The notes under the pieces were generated by a model that saw nothing but the letters and a program-made list of their open reading frames with translations, made no database searches and was not told where the DNA came from. Both the position numbers and the translations under genes were made by a program. Of a stretch of DNA of 6,450 bases, positions 1 through 6,450 are shown piece by piece; positions within the stretch are counted from its first letter, which is position 1; every line of letters begins with the position of its first letter. This DNA is from Lysobacterales bacterium (GTDB taxonomy: Bacteria > Pseudomonadota > Gammaproteobacteria > Xanthomonadales > Xanthomonadaceae): assembly GCA_015655035.1 (NCBI GenBank), contig JAATFS010000339.1, positions 1 to 6,450 on the forward strand, given 5' to 3'.

Positions 1-1613
1 CCCAGCAGGAACAGCAGCAGCGCGACCGCCGGATAGCCCCACAAGGTGACGCCGGTCTGGATCCGCATCATCTGCGACGAGGCCAGGATCAGCGCGGCGG
101 TGACGATGCCGGCCGCGACCCGGTTGGCGATCTTCTGCAGGCTCTCCATCAGATGCGATTCCTCCAGGCCGGTGACGCGCATCTGCAGGCGGTTGTCCGC
201 GGCCAGCGACAGGATGTCGGACATCCGTCGCGGACCGTCGCGCAGCAGCGTCTGCAACTCCATCGCCTCGCTGGCGAGATTGGCGGCGGACAGCGATTTC
301 TTCAGGCGCGCCCGCATCACGTGTTGCAGGTGGCGCTCGACCACGCGGCGGGTGTCCAGGCGCGGCGACAGCGCCCGGCACACGGTTTCCAGGTTGAGCA
401 GGGTCTTGCCGACCAGGCTCAGTTCCGGCGGCGTGCGCAGGCCGTTGGCGGCGGCGATGCGTACCAGGTCCAGGACCACGCGGCCTTCGGAGGTGGTCGG
501 GTGGGCGGCATAGCGCGCGATCATCTGCCCGGTTTCGCGCAGGTAGCGTTTTTCGTCGTAATCCTCCAGGCGAATGCTCAACGCGATGGTTTCTTCCGCA
601 ACTTCCTCGCCGCGCCCATCCACGGCGGCGAACAACAGCTTGAGCAGGCGCTCGCGCAGCCGTGGCGGCACGTGCGCGACCATGCCCAGGTCGAAGATCG
701 CAAGGCGGCCGTCATCCAACACGCGCAGATTGCCGGGGTGGGGGTCGGCATGGATCTCGCCATGCACGAACATCTGGTCCAGATAACCACGCACCAGCGC
801 CCCGGTCAGTTCCTCCAGTGGCTGTTCGGTACGGCGCAGGCCGGAAATCTTGTCCACCCGCACGCCTTCGGCCAGCTGCAAGGTCAGCACCCGGCGGCTG
901 CTCAGGTCCCAGATCGGTTGTGGCACCCATAGCTGAGGAAACGGCCTGAGGTGCTCGCCGAAGCGCGCCAGATTCTCGGCTTCGGCCTGGTAGTCGAGCT
1001 CGGCGCGCAGGGTCTTGCCGAACTCGTCGAGCCAGTCGGCAAAGTGCACGCGGCGGCCGATTCCGGTCAGGCGGTCGGCGGCGTGGGCAAAGCTCTTGAG
1101 CACGTCCAGGTCCGAGCGCACCTGTGCGGCGACCTCGGGCTTTTGCACCTTGATCGCCACCGGGGTGCCATCGCGCAACGCCGCGCGATGGACCTGGGCC
1201 AGCGAGGCGCAGCCGAGCGGGATGGGATCGAACTCGGAGAAGGCCTTGTTCAGCGGCACCCCGAGTTCTTGTTCGATGATCTGGCGGATGCGCTCGACCG
1301 GGATCGCCAAGGTGTTTTCCTGCATCCGCTCCAGCGCGGTGGCGAATGCGGGCGGCACGATGTCCGGCCGGGTGGACAGCATCTGGCCGAGTTTGACGAA
1401 GGTGGGGCCCAGCGTTTCCAGGTCGCGTACGAATTGTTCGGGCTGCCCGTCCGGCGGGATCTCCCGGGCCAGGGTCGGGTCCAGGTTCATGCCTGAGAAC
1501 ACACCGGAACCGCGGTAGCGCAGCAACAGCCGCAGGATCTGGGTACGCCGGCTGATGCCGCCTACCACGGCGGCATGCGGGGTCGGCTCGGGTGGGGCGG
1601 ACGTCGCAGTCAA
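1..1613 (-). CDS. ABC1/UbiB-family atypical kinase (AarF/UbiB-like), C-terminus off the left edge
   Basis: UbiB-family proteins are membrane-anchored kinase-like ATPases needed for ubiquinone biosynthesis; their exact substrate is not settled. I translated this frame through the window: 537 codons with no stop, leaving the edge just before the expected end. Family motifs appear in order: KLGQ (residues 74-77, the KxGQ motif), a variant alanine-rich loop LGCAS (133-137), the VAIKV lysine (K155), HADPHPGN (288-295, catalytic-loop equivalent) and FDLG (307-310, DFG equivalent). Two hydrophobic C-terminal segments, about 499-516 and 522 to the edge, match the family's membrane anchor. Probably only some 20-25 residues are missing, judging from the usual length near 550. 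I chose the TTG start at 1613 because GGAG lies 6 nt upstream; an in-frame ATG at 1706 would add 31 residues that do not look conserved. The family is certain. Whether this is the ubiquinone UbiB or a paralogue cannot be told here, so no symbol is given. Confidence 0.93.
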   Translation of the reverse strand, partial: MTATSAPPEPTPHAAVVGGISRRTQILRLLLRYRGSGVFSGMNLDPTLAREIPPDGQPEQFVRDLETLGPTFVKLGQMLSTRPDIVPPAFATALERMQENTLAIPVERIRQIIEQELGVPLNKAFSEFDPIPLGCASLAQVHRAALRDGTPVAIKVQKPEVAAQVRSDLDVLKSFAHAADRLTGIGRRVHFADWLDEFGKTLRAELDYQAEAENLARFGEHLRPFPQLWVPQPIWDLSSRRVLTLQLAEGVRVDKISGLRRTEQPLEELTGALVRGYLDQMFVHGEIHADPHPGNLRVLDDGRLAIFDLGMVAHVPPRLRERLLKLLFAAVDGRGEEVAEETIALSIRLEDYDEKRYLRETGQMIARYAAHPTTSEGRVVLDLVRIAAANGLRTPPELSLVGKTLLNLETVCRALSPRLDTRRVVERHLQHVMRARLKKSLSAANLASEAMELQTLLRDGPRRMSDILSLAADNRLQMRVTGLEESHLMESLQKIANRVAAGIVTAALILASSQMMRIQTGVTLWGYPAVALLLFLL

Positions 1614-1762
1614 GGCAGGCTCCGGCAGGGCGCAGGGTGGCCAGTGTTGCCGTAACGGGGTGGTGGCGCGGTGAATCCGGCCCGGTTGTGGCCATTCGCC
1701 CCCCATCCGGTCGCAACAATGGCTAGACTCGACGCCCCCACTATTTCCGTTCTGGAGTTTTC
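1614..1762. promoter_or_regulatory. Divergent intergenic region between the UbiB-like and MetE-like genes
   Basis: This 149-bp gap must hold promoters for both divergent genes if the TTG start of the UbiB-like gene is right. The MetE-like gene has GGAG at 1754-1757, 5 nt before its ATG. TAGACT at 1724-1729 is a possible -10 element for the rightward gene, but I see no convincing -35 at 16-18 nt from it. I see no riboswitch-like structure or clear operator palindrome. Confidence 0.35.
1620..1623 (-). promoter_or_regulatory. Ribosome binding site supporting a TTG start of the UbiB-like gene
   Basis: On the minus strand GGAG (CTCC on the plus strand) sits 6 nt before TTG at 1613-1611. The only other upstream start I see in this frame, ATG at 1706-1704, lacks a good Shine-Dalgarno sequence. 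This site decides the start call. It is seen directly, but start choice by ribosome site alone is an inference. Confidence 0.5.
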
Positions 1763-2866
1763 ATGGCTTTCTGCCTCCCGTCCCGCGCCGACCACGTCGG
1801 CAGCTTTCTGCGCCCGGCCTATCTGCTGCAGGCGCGCGAGCAGTTCCATCGTGGCCAGATCGACGCATTGGCGCTGCGCGAGGTCGAGGACCGCGCCATC
1901 GCCGAGGTCGTGCAGTTGCAGGAATCGGTCGGGCTGCAGGCGATCACCGACGGTGAGTTCCGCCGCACCTATTTCCACGTCGATTTCCTGCGCCAGCTCG
2001 GTGGCGTGCACAGCGACGAGCCGAAGACCATCGTGCGCGAGGATGGCACTGAAGAGCTGTCGCCGCCGGTGATGCGCGTGATCGGGCCGGTGCGCCATGC
2101 CGCCGACATCCAGCGCGCCGACTTCGAATACCTGCGCAGCCGCACCACGCGCACGCCGAAGGTGACGATTCCGTCGCCGACGATGCTGCACTTCCGGGGC
2201 GGCCGCGCGGGGATCAGCGCCGAGCACTATCCCGAGCTGGACCCGGACTTCTACCAGGATGTGGCCGATGCCTACGCCGCCGAGCTGCGCTCGCTGGCCG
2301 AAGCGGGCTGCCGCTACGTGCAGATGGACGACACCAACCTGGCCTACCTGTGCGACCCGCAGATGCGCGAGGCCGCGCGCGCCCGTGGCGACGATCCGAA
2401 CGAACTGCCGCACCGCTACGCCAGCTTCATCAACCGCGTCGCCGCGCAAAAGCCCGAAGGCATGACCCTGGCCATCCACCTGTGCCGCGGCAACTTCAAG
2501 AGCACCTGGGCTGCGCAGGGCGACTACGAGCCAGTGGCCGAAGCGCTGTTGGCGGAAATGGCGGTGGACGCCTATTTCCTCGAGTACGACGACGCGCGCA
2601 GCGGCGGTTTCGCACCGCTGCGCTTCCTGCCCAAGGACAAGGTGGTGGTGTTGGGCCTGGTCAGCACCAAGCTGGGCACGCTGGAGACCAAGGACGAGCT
2701 CAAGCGCCGTATCGACGAAGCCGCCCGCTACGCGCCGCTGGACCAGCTGGCGTTGTCGCCGCAGTGCGGGTTCTCCAGCACCGTGCACGGCAACGACATC
2801 GCGGTGGAAGCGCAGCGCCGCAAGCTGGAACTGGTGGTGGAAACCGCTGCCGACGTCTGGGGCTGA
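1763..2866 (+). CDS. Cobalamin-independent methionine synthase family protein (MetE C-terminal domain only, YxjG-like)
   Basis: The protein has 367 residues and forms a single zinc-dependent methyltransferase barrel of the MetE C-terminal type. In this family it transfers a methyl group to a thiol such as homocysteine, giving methionine; the methyl donor for short members is often unknown. The N-terminus carries the typical RADHVGSFLRP (8-18). The zinc ligands are visible: H239 and C241 in IHLCRGN, E274 in FLEYDD and C335 in QCGFSS. The E-to-C spacing of 61 residues is the same as in E. coli MetE (E665 to C726). YVQMDDTNLA around residue 190 fits the substrate-binding strand. The N-terminal barrel of full-length MetE (about 750 residues in total) is absent, and the length matches the YxjG/COG0620 short form. 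GGAG lies 5 nt before the ATG. No methionine gene is adjacent. The family is secure; the in vivo substrate is not. Confidence 0.92.
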   Translation: MAFCLPSRADHVGSFLRPAYLLQAREQFHRGQIDALALREVEDRAIAEVVQLQESVGLQAITDGEFRRTYFHVDFLRQLGGVHSDEPKTIVREDGTEELSPPVMRVIGPVRHAADIQRADFEYLRSRTTRTPKVTIPSPTMLHFRGGRAGISAEHYPELDPDFYQDVADAYAAELRSLAEAGCRYVQMDDTNLAYLCDPQMREAARARGDDPNELPHRYASFINRVAAQKPEGMTLAIHLCRGNFKSTWAAQGDYEPVAEALLAEMAVDAYFLEYDDARSGGFAPLRFLPKDKVVVLGLVSTKLGTLETKDELKRRIDEAARYAPLDQLALSPQCGFSSTVHGNDIAVEAQRRKLELVVETAADVWG

Positions 2867-2897
2867 GGCAGGCCGCGCCGTCGATCGCGATGGCGTG

Positions 2898-2926
2898 CCC
2901 CCATCTGCCCGAAGGGCGGATGGGGG
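2898..2926. terminator. Strong hairpin between convergent genes, possible bidirectional terminator
   Basis: The arms at 2898-2910 and 2914-2926 pair over 13 positions around a 3-nt GAA loop. Read as plus-strand RNA all positions pair, including one U-G wobble; read as minus-strand RNA that position becomes a C-A mismatch. The hairpin starts 31 nt after the MetE-like stop and lies 19 nt beyond the stop of the leftward reductase, so it could serve both genes. No T-run follows on either side, so classical intrinsic termination is not proven. Confidence 0.5.
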
Positions 2927-2945
2927 CGGACGCAGCCCCACCAGC

Positions 2946-3932
2946 TCAGGCGTTGACGTCCACCACCGTGCGCCCACGGACCTGGCCTTTCAGCATCAGC
3001 GGCGCCAGTTCCAGTACCTGGGCCAGCGTTACCTCGGTGGTCATGCGGTGCAGCAGTTCCGGATCCAGGTCGCGCGCCAGCCGCTGCCAGGCCTGTTCGC
3101 GTACCGCTTGCGGCGCGTTGACCGAATCGATCCCGGCCAGCGTGATGTTGCGCAGGATGAATGGCAATACCGAGCCGGGCAGGTCGCTGCCCTGGGCAAG
3201 CCCGCAAGCGGCGACGGTACCGCGATAGGCGGTCTGTGCCAGCACGTTGACCAGGGTATGGCTGCCCACGCTATCCACCGCACCGGCCCAGCGCGGCTTT
3301 CCAACCGGCTTTCCGGGCGCGGACAGGCCATGTCGGTCGATCACGTCCGATGCGCCCAGCGCCTTGAGCTGTTCGGTGTCTTCCAACCGGCCGGTAGAGG
3401 CGACCACCTGGTAGCCGAGCCGGGACAGCAATGCGATCGCCACCGAGCCGACCCCGCCATTGGCGCCGGTGACCAGTATCTCGCCATCCTGCGGCCGCAC
3501 CCCGCCGTGTTCCAACGCCAGCACGCACAGCATTGCGGTATAGCCGGCCGTGCCTATGGCCATCGCCTGCTGCGCATCGAACGCGGCGGGCCGCTTGACC
3601 AGCCATTCGCCGCGTACCCGCGCGCGCTGCGCATAGCCGCCGTGATGGGTCTGGCTCAGTGCCCAGCCATTGAGCAGTACCGCATCGCCGGGAGCGAAAT
3701 CCGGATGGGTGGAGCGCTCGACGGTGCCGGCCAGGTCGATGCCGGCCACCAGTGGGAATACCTGCACGATCGGCGCCGCACCAGTTACCGCCAGCGCGTC
3801 CTTGTAGTTGAGAGTGGAATACTCCACGCGCACATCGACATCGCCGGGCATCAGCTCGGTCTCGTCCATTTGCACGATGGCTGCGCGCAGAGCATCGCCC
3901 ACTTTGCTCACCTGCAATGCCTGGAAGCTCAT
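2946..3932 (-). CDS. acuI: Acrylyl-CoA reductase (NADPH), AcuI/YhdH-type zinc-free medium-chain reductase
   Basis: This 328-residue protein belongs to the YhdH/AcuI branch of the medium-chain dehydrogenase/reductase superfamily. Characterised members reduce acrylyl-CoA to propanoyl-CoA with NADPH, removing a toxic reactive thioester. It has an N-terminal GroES-like substrate domain (about 1-125, with STLNYKDALAVTG at 39-51) and a Rossmann domain. The nucleotide loop GANGGVG is at 156-162, and STGR at 179-182 sits where family members grip the 2'-phosphate of NADPH. No structural or catalytic zinc ligands are seen, as expected. E. coli YhdH has 324 residues, so the length is normal. The start at 3932 has GGAG 7 nt upstream on the minus strand; longer in-frame starts would run into the divergent promoter region and add non-family sequence. 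The assignment to this branch is strong; the physiological enoyl substrate is inferred from the family. Confidence 0.92.
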   Translation of the reverse strand: MSFQALQVSKVGDALRAAIVQMDETELMPGDVDVRVEYSTLNYKDALAVTGAAPIVQVFPLVAGIDLAGTVERSTHPDFAPGDAVLLNGWALSQTHHGGYAQRARVRGEWLVKRPAAFDAQQAMAIGTAGYTAMLCVLALEHGGVRPQDGEILVTGANGGVGSVAIALLSRLGYQVVASTGRLEDTEQLKALGASDVIDRHGLSAPGKPVGKPRWAGAVDSVGSHTLVNVLAQTAYRGTVAACGLAQGSDLPGSVLPFILRNITLAGIDSVNAPQAVREQAWQRLARDLDPELLHRMTTEVTLAQVLELAPLMLKGQVRGRTVVDVNA

Positions 3933-3960
3933 CGCCAATCTCCATGGGAAAGAGCATCCG

Positions 3961-3989
3961 ATTGTGCGCGCCCGCTCGCCACCCGTGAA
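3961..3989 (-). promoter_or_regulatory. Candidate sigma70-type promoter for the acuI-like gene
   Basis: On the minus strand TTCACG (plus 3984-3989) and CACAAT (plus 3961-3966) are separated by exactly 17 nt, each matching 4 of 6 consensus positions. They lie about 30 nt before the ATG at 3932, inside the 109-bp divergent gap. The match is modest for a GC-rich genome, so this is a suggestion only. I found no equally good pair for the divergent qorA gene. Confidence 0.25.
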
Positions 3990-4041
3990 GAACGTACACT
4001 CGGGCAATACCCTTCCACGCATCGACCAGACGGAACATCCC

Positions 4042-5019
4042 ATGGCCAAACGAATCCAGTTTTCCACCCACGGTGGACCTGAGGTACTTGCCTACGTCGA
4101 CTACACGCCTGCCGAACCCGGCCCGGGCGAAGTGCGCGTGCGCAATCGCGCGGTCGGGCTGAACTTCATCGAGATCTACGTGCGTAGCGGCTTGTACCCG
4201 GTGCCGGCATTGCCCTCCGGCGTGGGCACCGAGGGCGCCGGCGAAGTGGAGTCGGTCGGCCCCGGCGTGAGCCGGTTCAAACCCGGCGACCGGGTCGCCT
4301 ATGCCACCGGCCCCTTGGGCGCGTATGCCGAACTGCACGTGTTGCCGGCCGACAAGCTGGTGTTGCTGCCCGATACGATTTCATTCGAACAGGCGGCAGC
4401 GGTCATGCTCAAGGGCCTGACCACCCAGTATCTGCTGCGCCAGACCTATCGCTTGCAGGGGGGCGAGACGGTGCTGTTCCATGCGGCGGCCGGCGGCGTG
4501 GGTTCGCTGGCCTGCCAATGGGCGCGCGCGCTGGGGGTGCAACTGATCGGTACCGTCGGCTCGGCGGCCAAGGCCGAACAAGCGCGCGCGCTCGGCGCCT
4601 GGGAGGTCATCGACTACAGTCGGGAGGACGTGGCCGCGCGGGTGCTGGCGCTGACCGATGGCCGCAAGTGTCCGGTGGTGTACGACTCGGTCGGCAAGGA
4701 CACCTGGGAGACCTCGCTGGATTGCGTGGCGCCGCGCGGATTGCTGGTGAGCTTCGGCAACGCCTCCGGGCCAGTGACCGGGGTGAGCCTGGGGACGTTG
4801 TCGCAGAAAGGCTCGCTCTACGTCACGCGGCCCACGCTGGCGCATTACGCCGCCAGCGCCGAGCAGTTGCAGGCGATGGCCGATGAGCTGTTCGGGTTGA
4901 TCGCCAGTGGCGCGATCCAGGTCCAGATCGGGCAGCGCTATGCCCTGGCCGACGCCGGCCGCGCGCAGCAGGCCCTGGCCGGACGGCAGACCACCGGATC
5001 GACCGTGCTGCTGCCTTGA
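4042..5019 (+). CDS. qorA: NADPH:quinone oxidoreductase, zeta-crystallin type (QorA)
   Basis: This 325-residue zinc-free medium-chain reductase reduces quinones, and probably other reactive carbonyls, with NADPH in the cytosol. It resembles E. coli QorA (327 residues) along its whole length: NFIEIYVRSGLYP near residue 41, the nucleotide loop AAAGGVG at 148-154 within the quinone oxidoreductase signature (about 141-159), VVYDSVGKDTWE at 212-223, LLVSFGN at 234-240 and QKGSLYVTRP at 255-264. The start at 4042 gives the typical MAKRIQF opening; the ribosome site is weak (GGA, 7 nt upstream). The frame stays open further upstream, but that extension overlaps the divergent acuI-like gene on the other strand and is not family sequence. 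It is transcribed away from acuI across a 109-bp gap; yedI follows after 84 bp on the same strand and might be co-transcribed, though the gap is rather long. Confidence 0.95.
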   Translation: MAKRIQFSTHGGPEVLAYVDYTPAEPGPGEVRVRNRAVGLNFIEIYVRSGLYPVPALPSGVGTEGAGEVESVGPGVSRFKPGDRVAYATGPLGAYAELHVLPADKLVLLPDTISFEQAAAVMLKGLTTQYLLRQTYRLQGGETVLFHAAAGGVGSLACQWARALGVQLIGTVGSAAKAEQARALGAWEVIDYSREDVAARVLALTDGRKCPVVYDSVGKDTWETSLDCVAPRGLLVSFGNASGPVTGVSLGTLSQKGSLYVTRPTLAHYAASAEQLQAMADELFGLIASGAIQVQIGQRYALADAGRAQQALAGRQTTGSTVLLP

Positions 5020-5103
5020 AGCGCGCAAGCTGAACGCGGTGCTGATACCGCCTGTACGTCCAATCGGCGAGAATCGCATCCCCCCCGCACTAAGGACGAC
5101 CCG

Positions 5104-6018
<915 letters not shown>

Positions 6019-6030
6019 TCCGGTGATGTA

Positions 6031-6070
6031 GACGCCTTCTTCCGGGTGCGGGAAAAGGCGTCGCACCCGG
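6031..6070. repeat. Two interlocked inverted repeats downstream of yedI, terminator-like or alternative hairpins
   Basis: Pair A is GACGCCTT at 6031-6038 with AAGGCGTC at 6055-6062, perfect over 8 bp and extendable inward with one mismatch and one wobble. Pair B is CCGGGTGCG at 6042-6050 with CGCACCCGG at 6062-6070, perfect over 9 bp. The arms alternate A-B-A-B and share base 6062, so the two simple hairpins exclude each other unless a pseudoknot forms. The block begins 12 nt after the yedI stop and lies 29 nt beyond the stop of the convergent GGDEF frame. A transcription-ending role for both genes is likely but inferred; there is no long T-run. Confidence 0.6.
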
Positions 6071-6099
6071 CTCGATCACGCAAGCATTTCGCGCACGCG

Positions 6100-6402
6100 T
6101 CAAGCGGCATGGTTGATGCGGTTCTTGCCCGAGGTCTTGGCCTCGTACATCGCGCGATCGGCACGGCGCACCAGGTCGTCCTGGGGTTCGCCGGCGCGGC
6201 GCATCGCCACCCCGGCGCTGAAGCTGACGAACACGCGCATATCCTCGTGCACGAACCAGCGCTGCGCCAGCGCGCGCTGTAGCCGCGCCAACGCCGCACT
6301 GGCCTCGAGCAGCGTGGCATCGGGCAACAGCAGCACGAATTCCTCGCCACCGAAGCGCGCGATCGTATCGCTGGCGCTTAGCGTGGTCCTGGCGATTGCC
6401 AC
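6100..6402 (-). pseudogene. C-terminal half of a GGDEF diguanylate cyclase domain, probable gene remnant
   Basis: Intact GGDEF domains make cyclic di-GMP from two GTP. This frame encodes 100 residues from a GTG at 6402: GGEEF active-site loop (18-22), SFSAGVA (60-66), ADRAMYEAK (81-89) and GKNRI (92-96), which together form a normal end of the domain. The first half, including the metal-binding aspartate strand and the GTP-binding asparagine, is missing. Just upstream, codons 6403-6411 (reading R-H-V) still look like GGDEF sequence, but an in-frame TAG lies at 6412-6414 and a TAA at 6433-6435. Before the TAG, R-G-D-A-A (6415-6429) also fits the usual GDxxL stretch, so the TAG may replace a leucine codon. 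The inhibitory I-site RxxD is degenerate: S9-A-S-D12 lacks the arginine. No ribosome site precedes the GTG. I conclude this is a truncated or decaying gene; a sequencing error or a longer gene beyond the right edge cannot be excluded. Confidence 0.72.
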
Positions 6403-6430
6403 GACATGCCGCTAGGCGGCATCGCCACGA
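6390..6430. repeat. Nested short direct and inverted repeats at the broken end of the GGDEF remnant
   Basis: A near-identical direct repeat, ATTGCCACGA (6395-6404) and ATCGCCACGA (6421-6430), is spaced by 26 bp. Between the copies lies a perfect 7-bp inverted repeat, ATGCCGC (6406-6412) and GCGGCAT (6416-6422), with a 3-nt loop. A second inverted repeat, TGGCGAT (6390-6396) with ATCGCCA (6421-6427), encloses it. The cluster coincides with the in-frame TAG of the GGDEF remnant. Origin unknown; it may be a junction scar or chance in GC-rich DNA. Confidence 0.45.
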
Positions 6431-6438
6431 ATTTACGA

Positions 6439-6450
6439 CCCCTGTAGGGG
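6439..6450. repeat. Possible start of a dispersed REP-like repeat at the right edge
   Basis: CCCCTGTAGGGG at the very end is a 5-bp inverted repeat (CCCCT/AGGGG) around two bases. It resembles the opening of palindromic repeats of the type CTGTAGGAGCGGC that are common between genes in Xanthomonas and relatives. Only 12 bases are visible, so this is a weak recollection-based call. Confidence 0.2.

Noticed and set aside
153..932. Plus-strand open frame of 259 codons opposite the UbiB-like gene
   Set aside because: Antisense shadow, rich in His and Gln, with no recognisable domain; the minus frame shows the whole ABC1 kinase motif series.
712..1719. Minus-strand 335-codon open frame overlapping the UbiB-like gene
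   Set aside because: Arg/Pro-rich translation in the wrong frame; the adjacent frame contains KxGQ, VAIK and HADPHPGN in order.
1614..1762. Methionine-related riboswitch or regulator site upstream of the MetE-like gene
   Set aside because: The leader is short and shows no multi-helix structure or clear operator palindrome.
1610..2977. Long minus-strand open frame of 455 codons opposite the MetE-like gene
   Set aside because: It lies antisense to a gene with clear family motifs, its translation is His/Gln/Arg-rich without recognisable domains, and such open frames are expected opposite GC-rich genes.
2895..4082. Long plus-strand open frame of 395 codons opposite the acuI-like gene
   Set aside because: Low-complexity composition and no family motif; the minus strand carries a complete reductase with a ribosome site.
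3271..4338. Minus-strand 355-codon open frame spanning both reductase genes
   Set aside because: Partly antisense to qorA and partly a frame-shifted reading of acuI; no motif supports it.
5020..5103. Promoter for yedI in the gap after qorA (GAGAAT at 5069-5074 considered as a -10)
   Set aside because: No matching -35 at a suitable distance, so I could not support a promoter.

Overview
The window is GC-rich and densely coding, with short intergenic gaps. It reads like an ordinary chromosomal stretch of a gammaproteobacterium. Gene content, codon use and protein style (especially a QorA and a YedI close to the E. coli proteins) suggest the Xanthomonas/Stenotrophomonas group. That placement is inference; the sequence contains no marker gene.

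Layout, left to right. (1) Minus strand, 1-1613: an ABC1/UbiB-family atypical kinase whose last residues run off the left edge. (2) A 149-bp divergent gap. (3) Plus strand, 1763-2866: a stand-alone cobalamin-independent methionine-synthase-type (MetE C-terminal domain) methyltransferase. (4) A 79-bp convergent gap holding a strong hairpin. (5) Minus strand, 2946-3932: an AcuI/YhdH-type NADPH acrylyl-CoA reductase. (6) A 109-bp divergent gap. (7) Plus strand, 4042-5019: NADPH:quinone oxidoreductase QorA. (8) An 84-bp gap, then plus strand 5104-6018: the DUF808 membrane protein YedI. (9) An 81-bp convergent gap with two interlocked inverted repeats. (10) Minus strand, 6100-6402: the C-terminal half of a GGDEF diguanylate cyclase domain, cut off by in-frame stop codons and so most likely a gene remnant. 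(11) The last 50 bases are rich in small direct and inverted repeats and end in what may be the start of a dispersed repeat. No gene-free stretch exceeds 300 bases.

The genes do not form one pathway or operon. Neighbours are mostly divergent or convergent, so each gene is probably its own transcription unit. A loose theme is quinone and NADPH redox metabolism: a UbiB-like protein linked to ubiquinone synthesis, plus two zinc-free medium-chain reductases transcribed back to back. I found no defence system, CRISPR array, tRNA, rRNA, intact mobile element or convincing new system. The points most worth a second look are the broken GGDEF gene with its repeat-rich upstream junction, and the interlocked inverted repeats after yedI.
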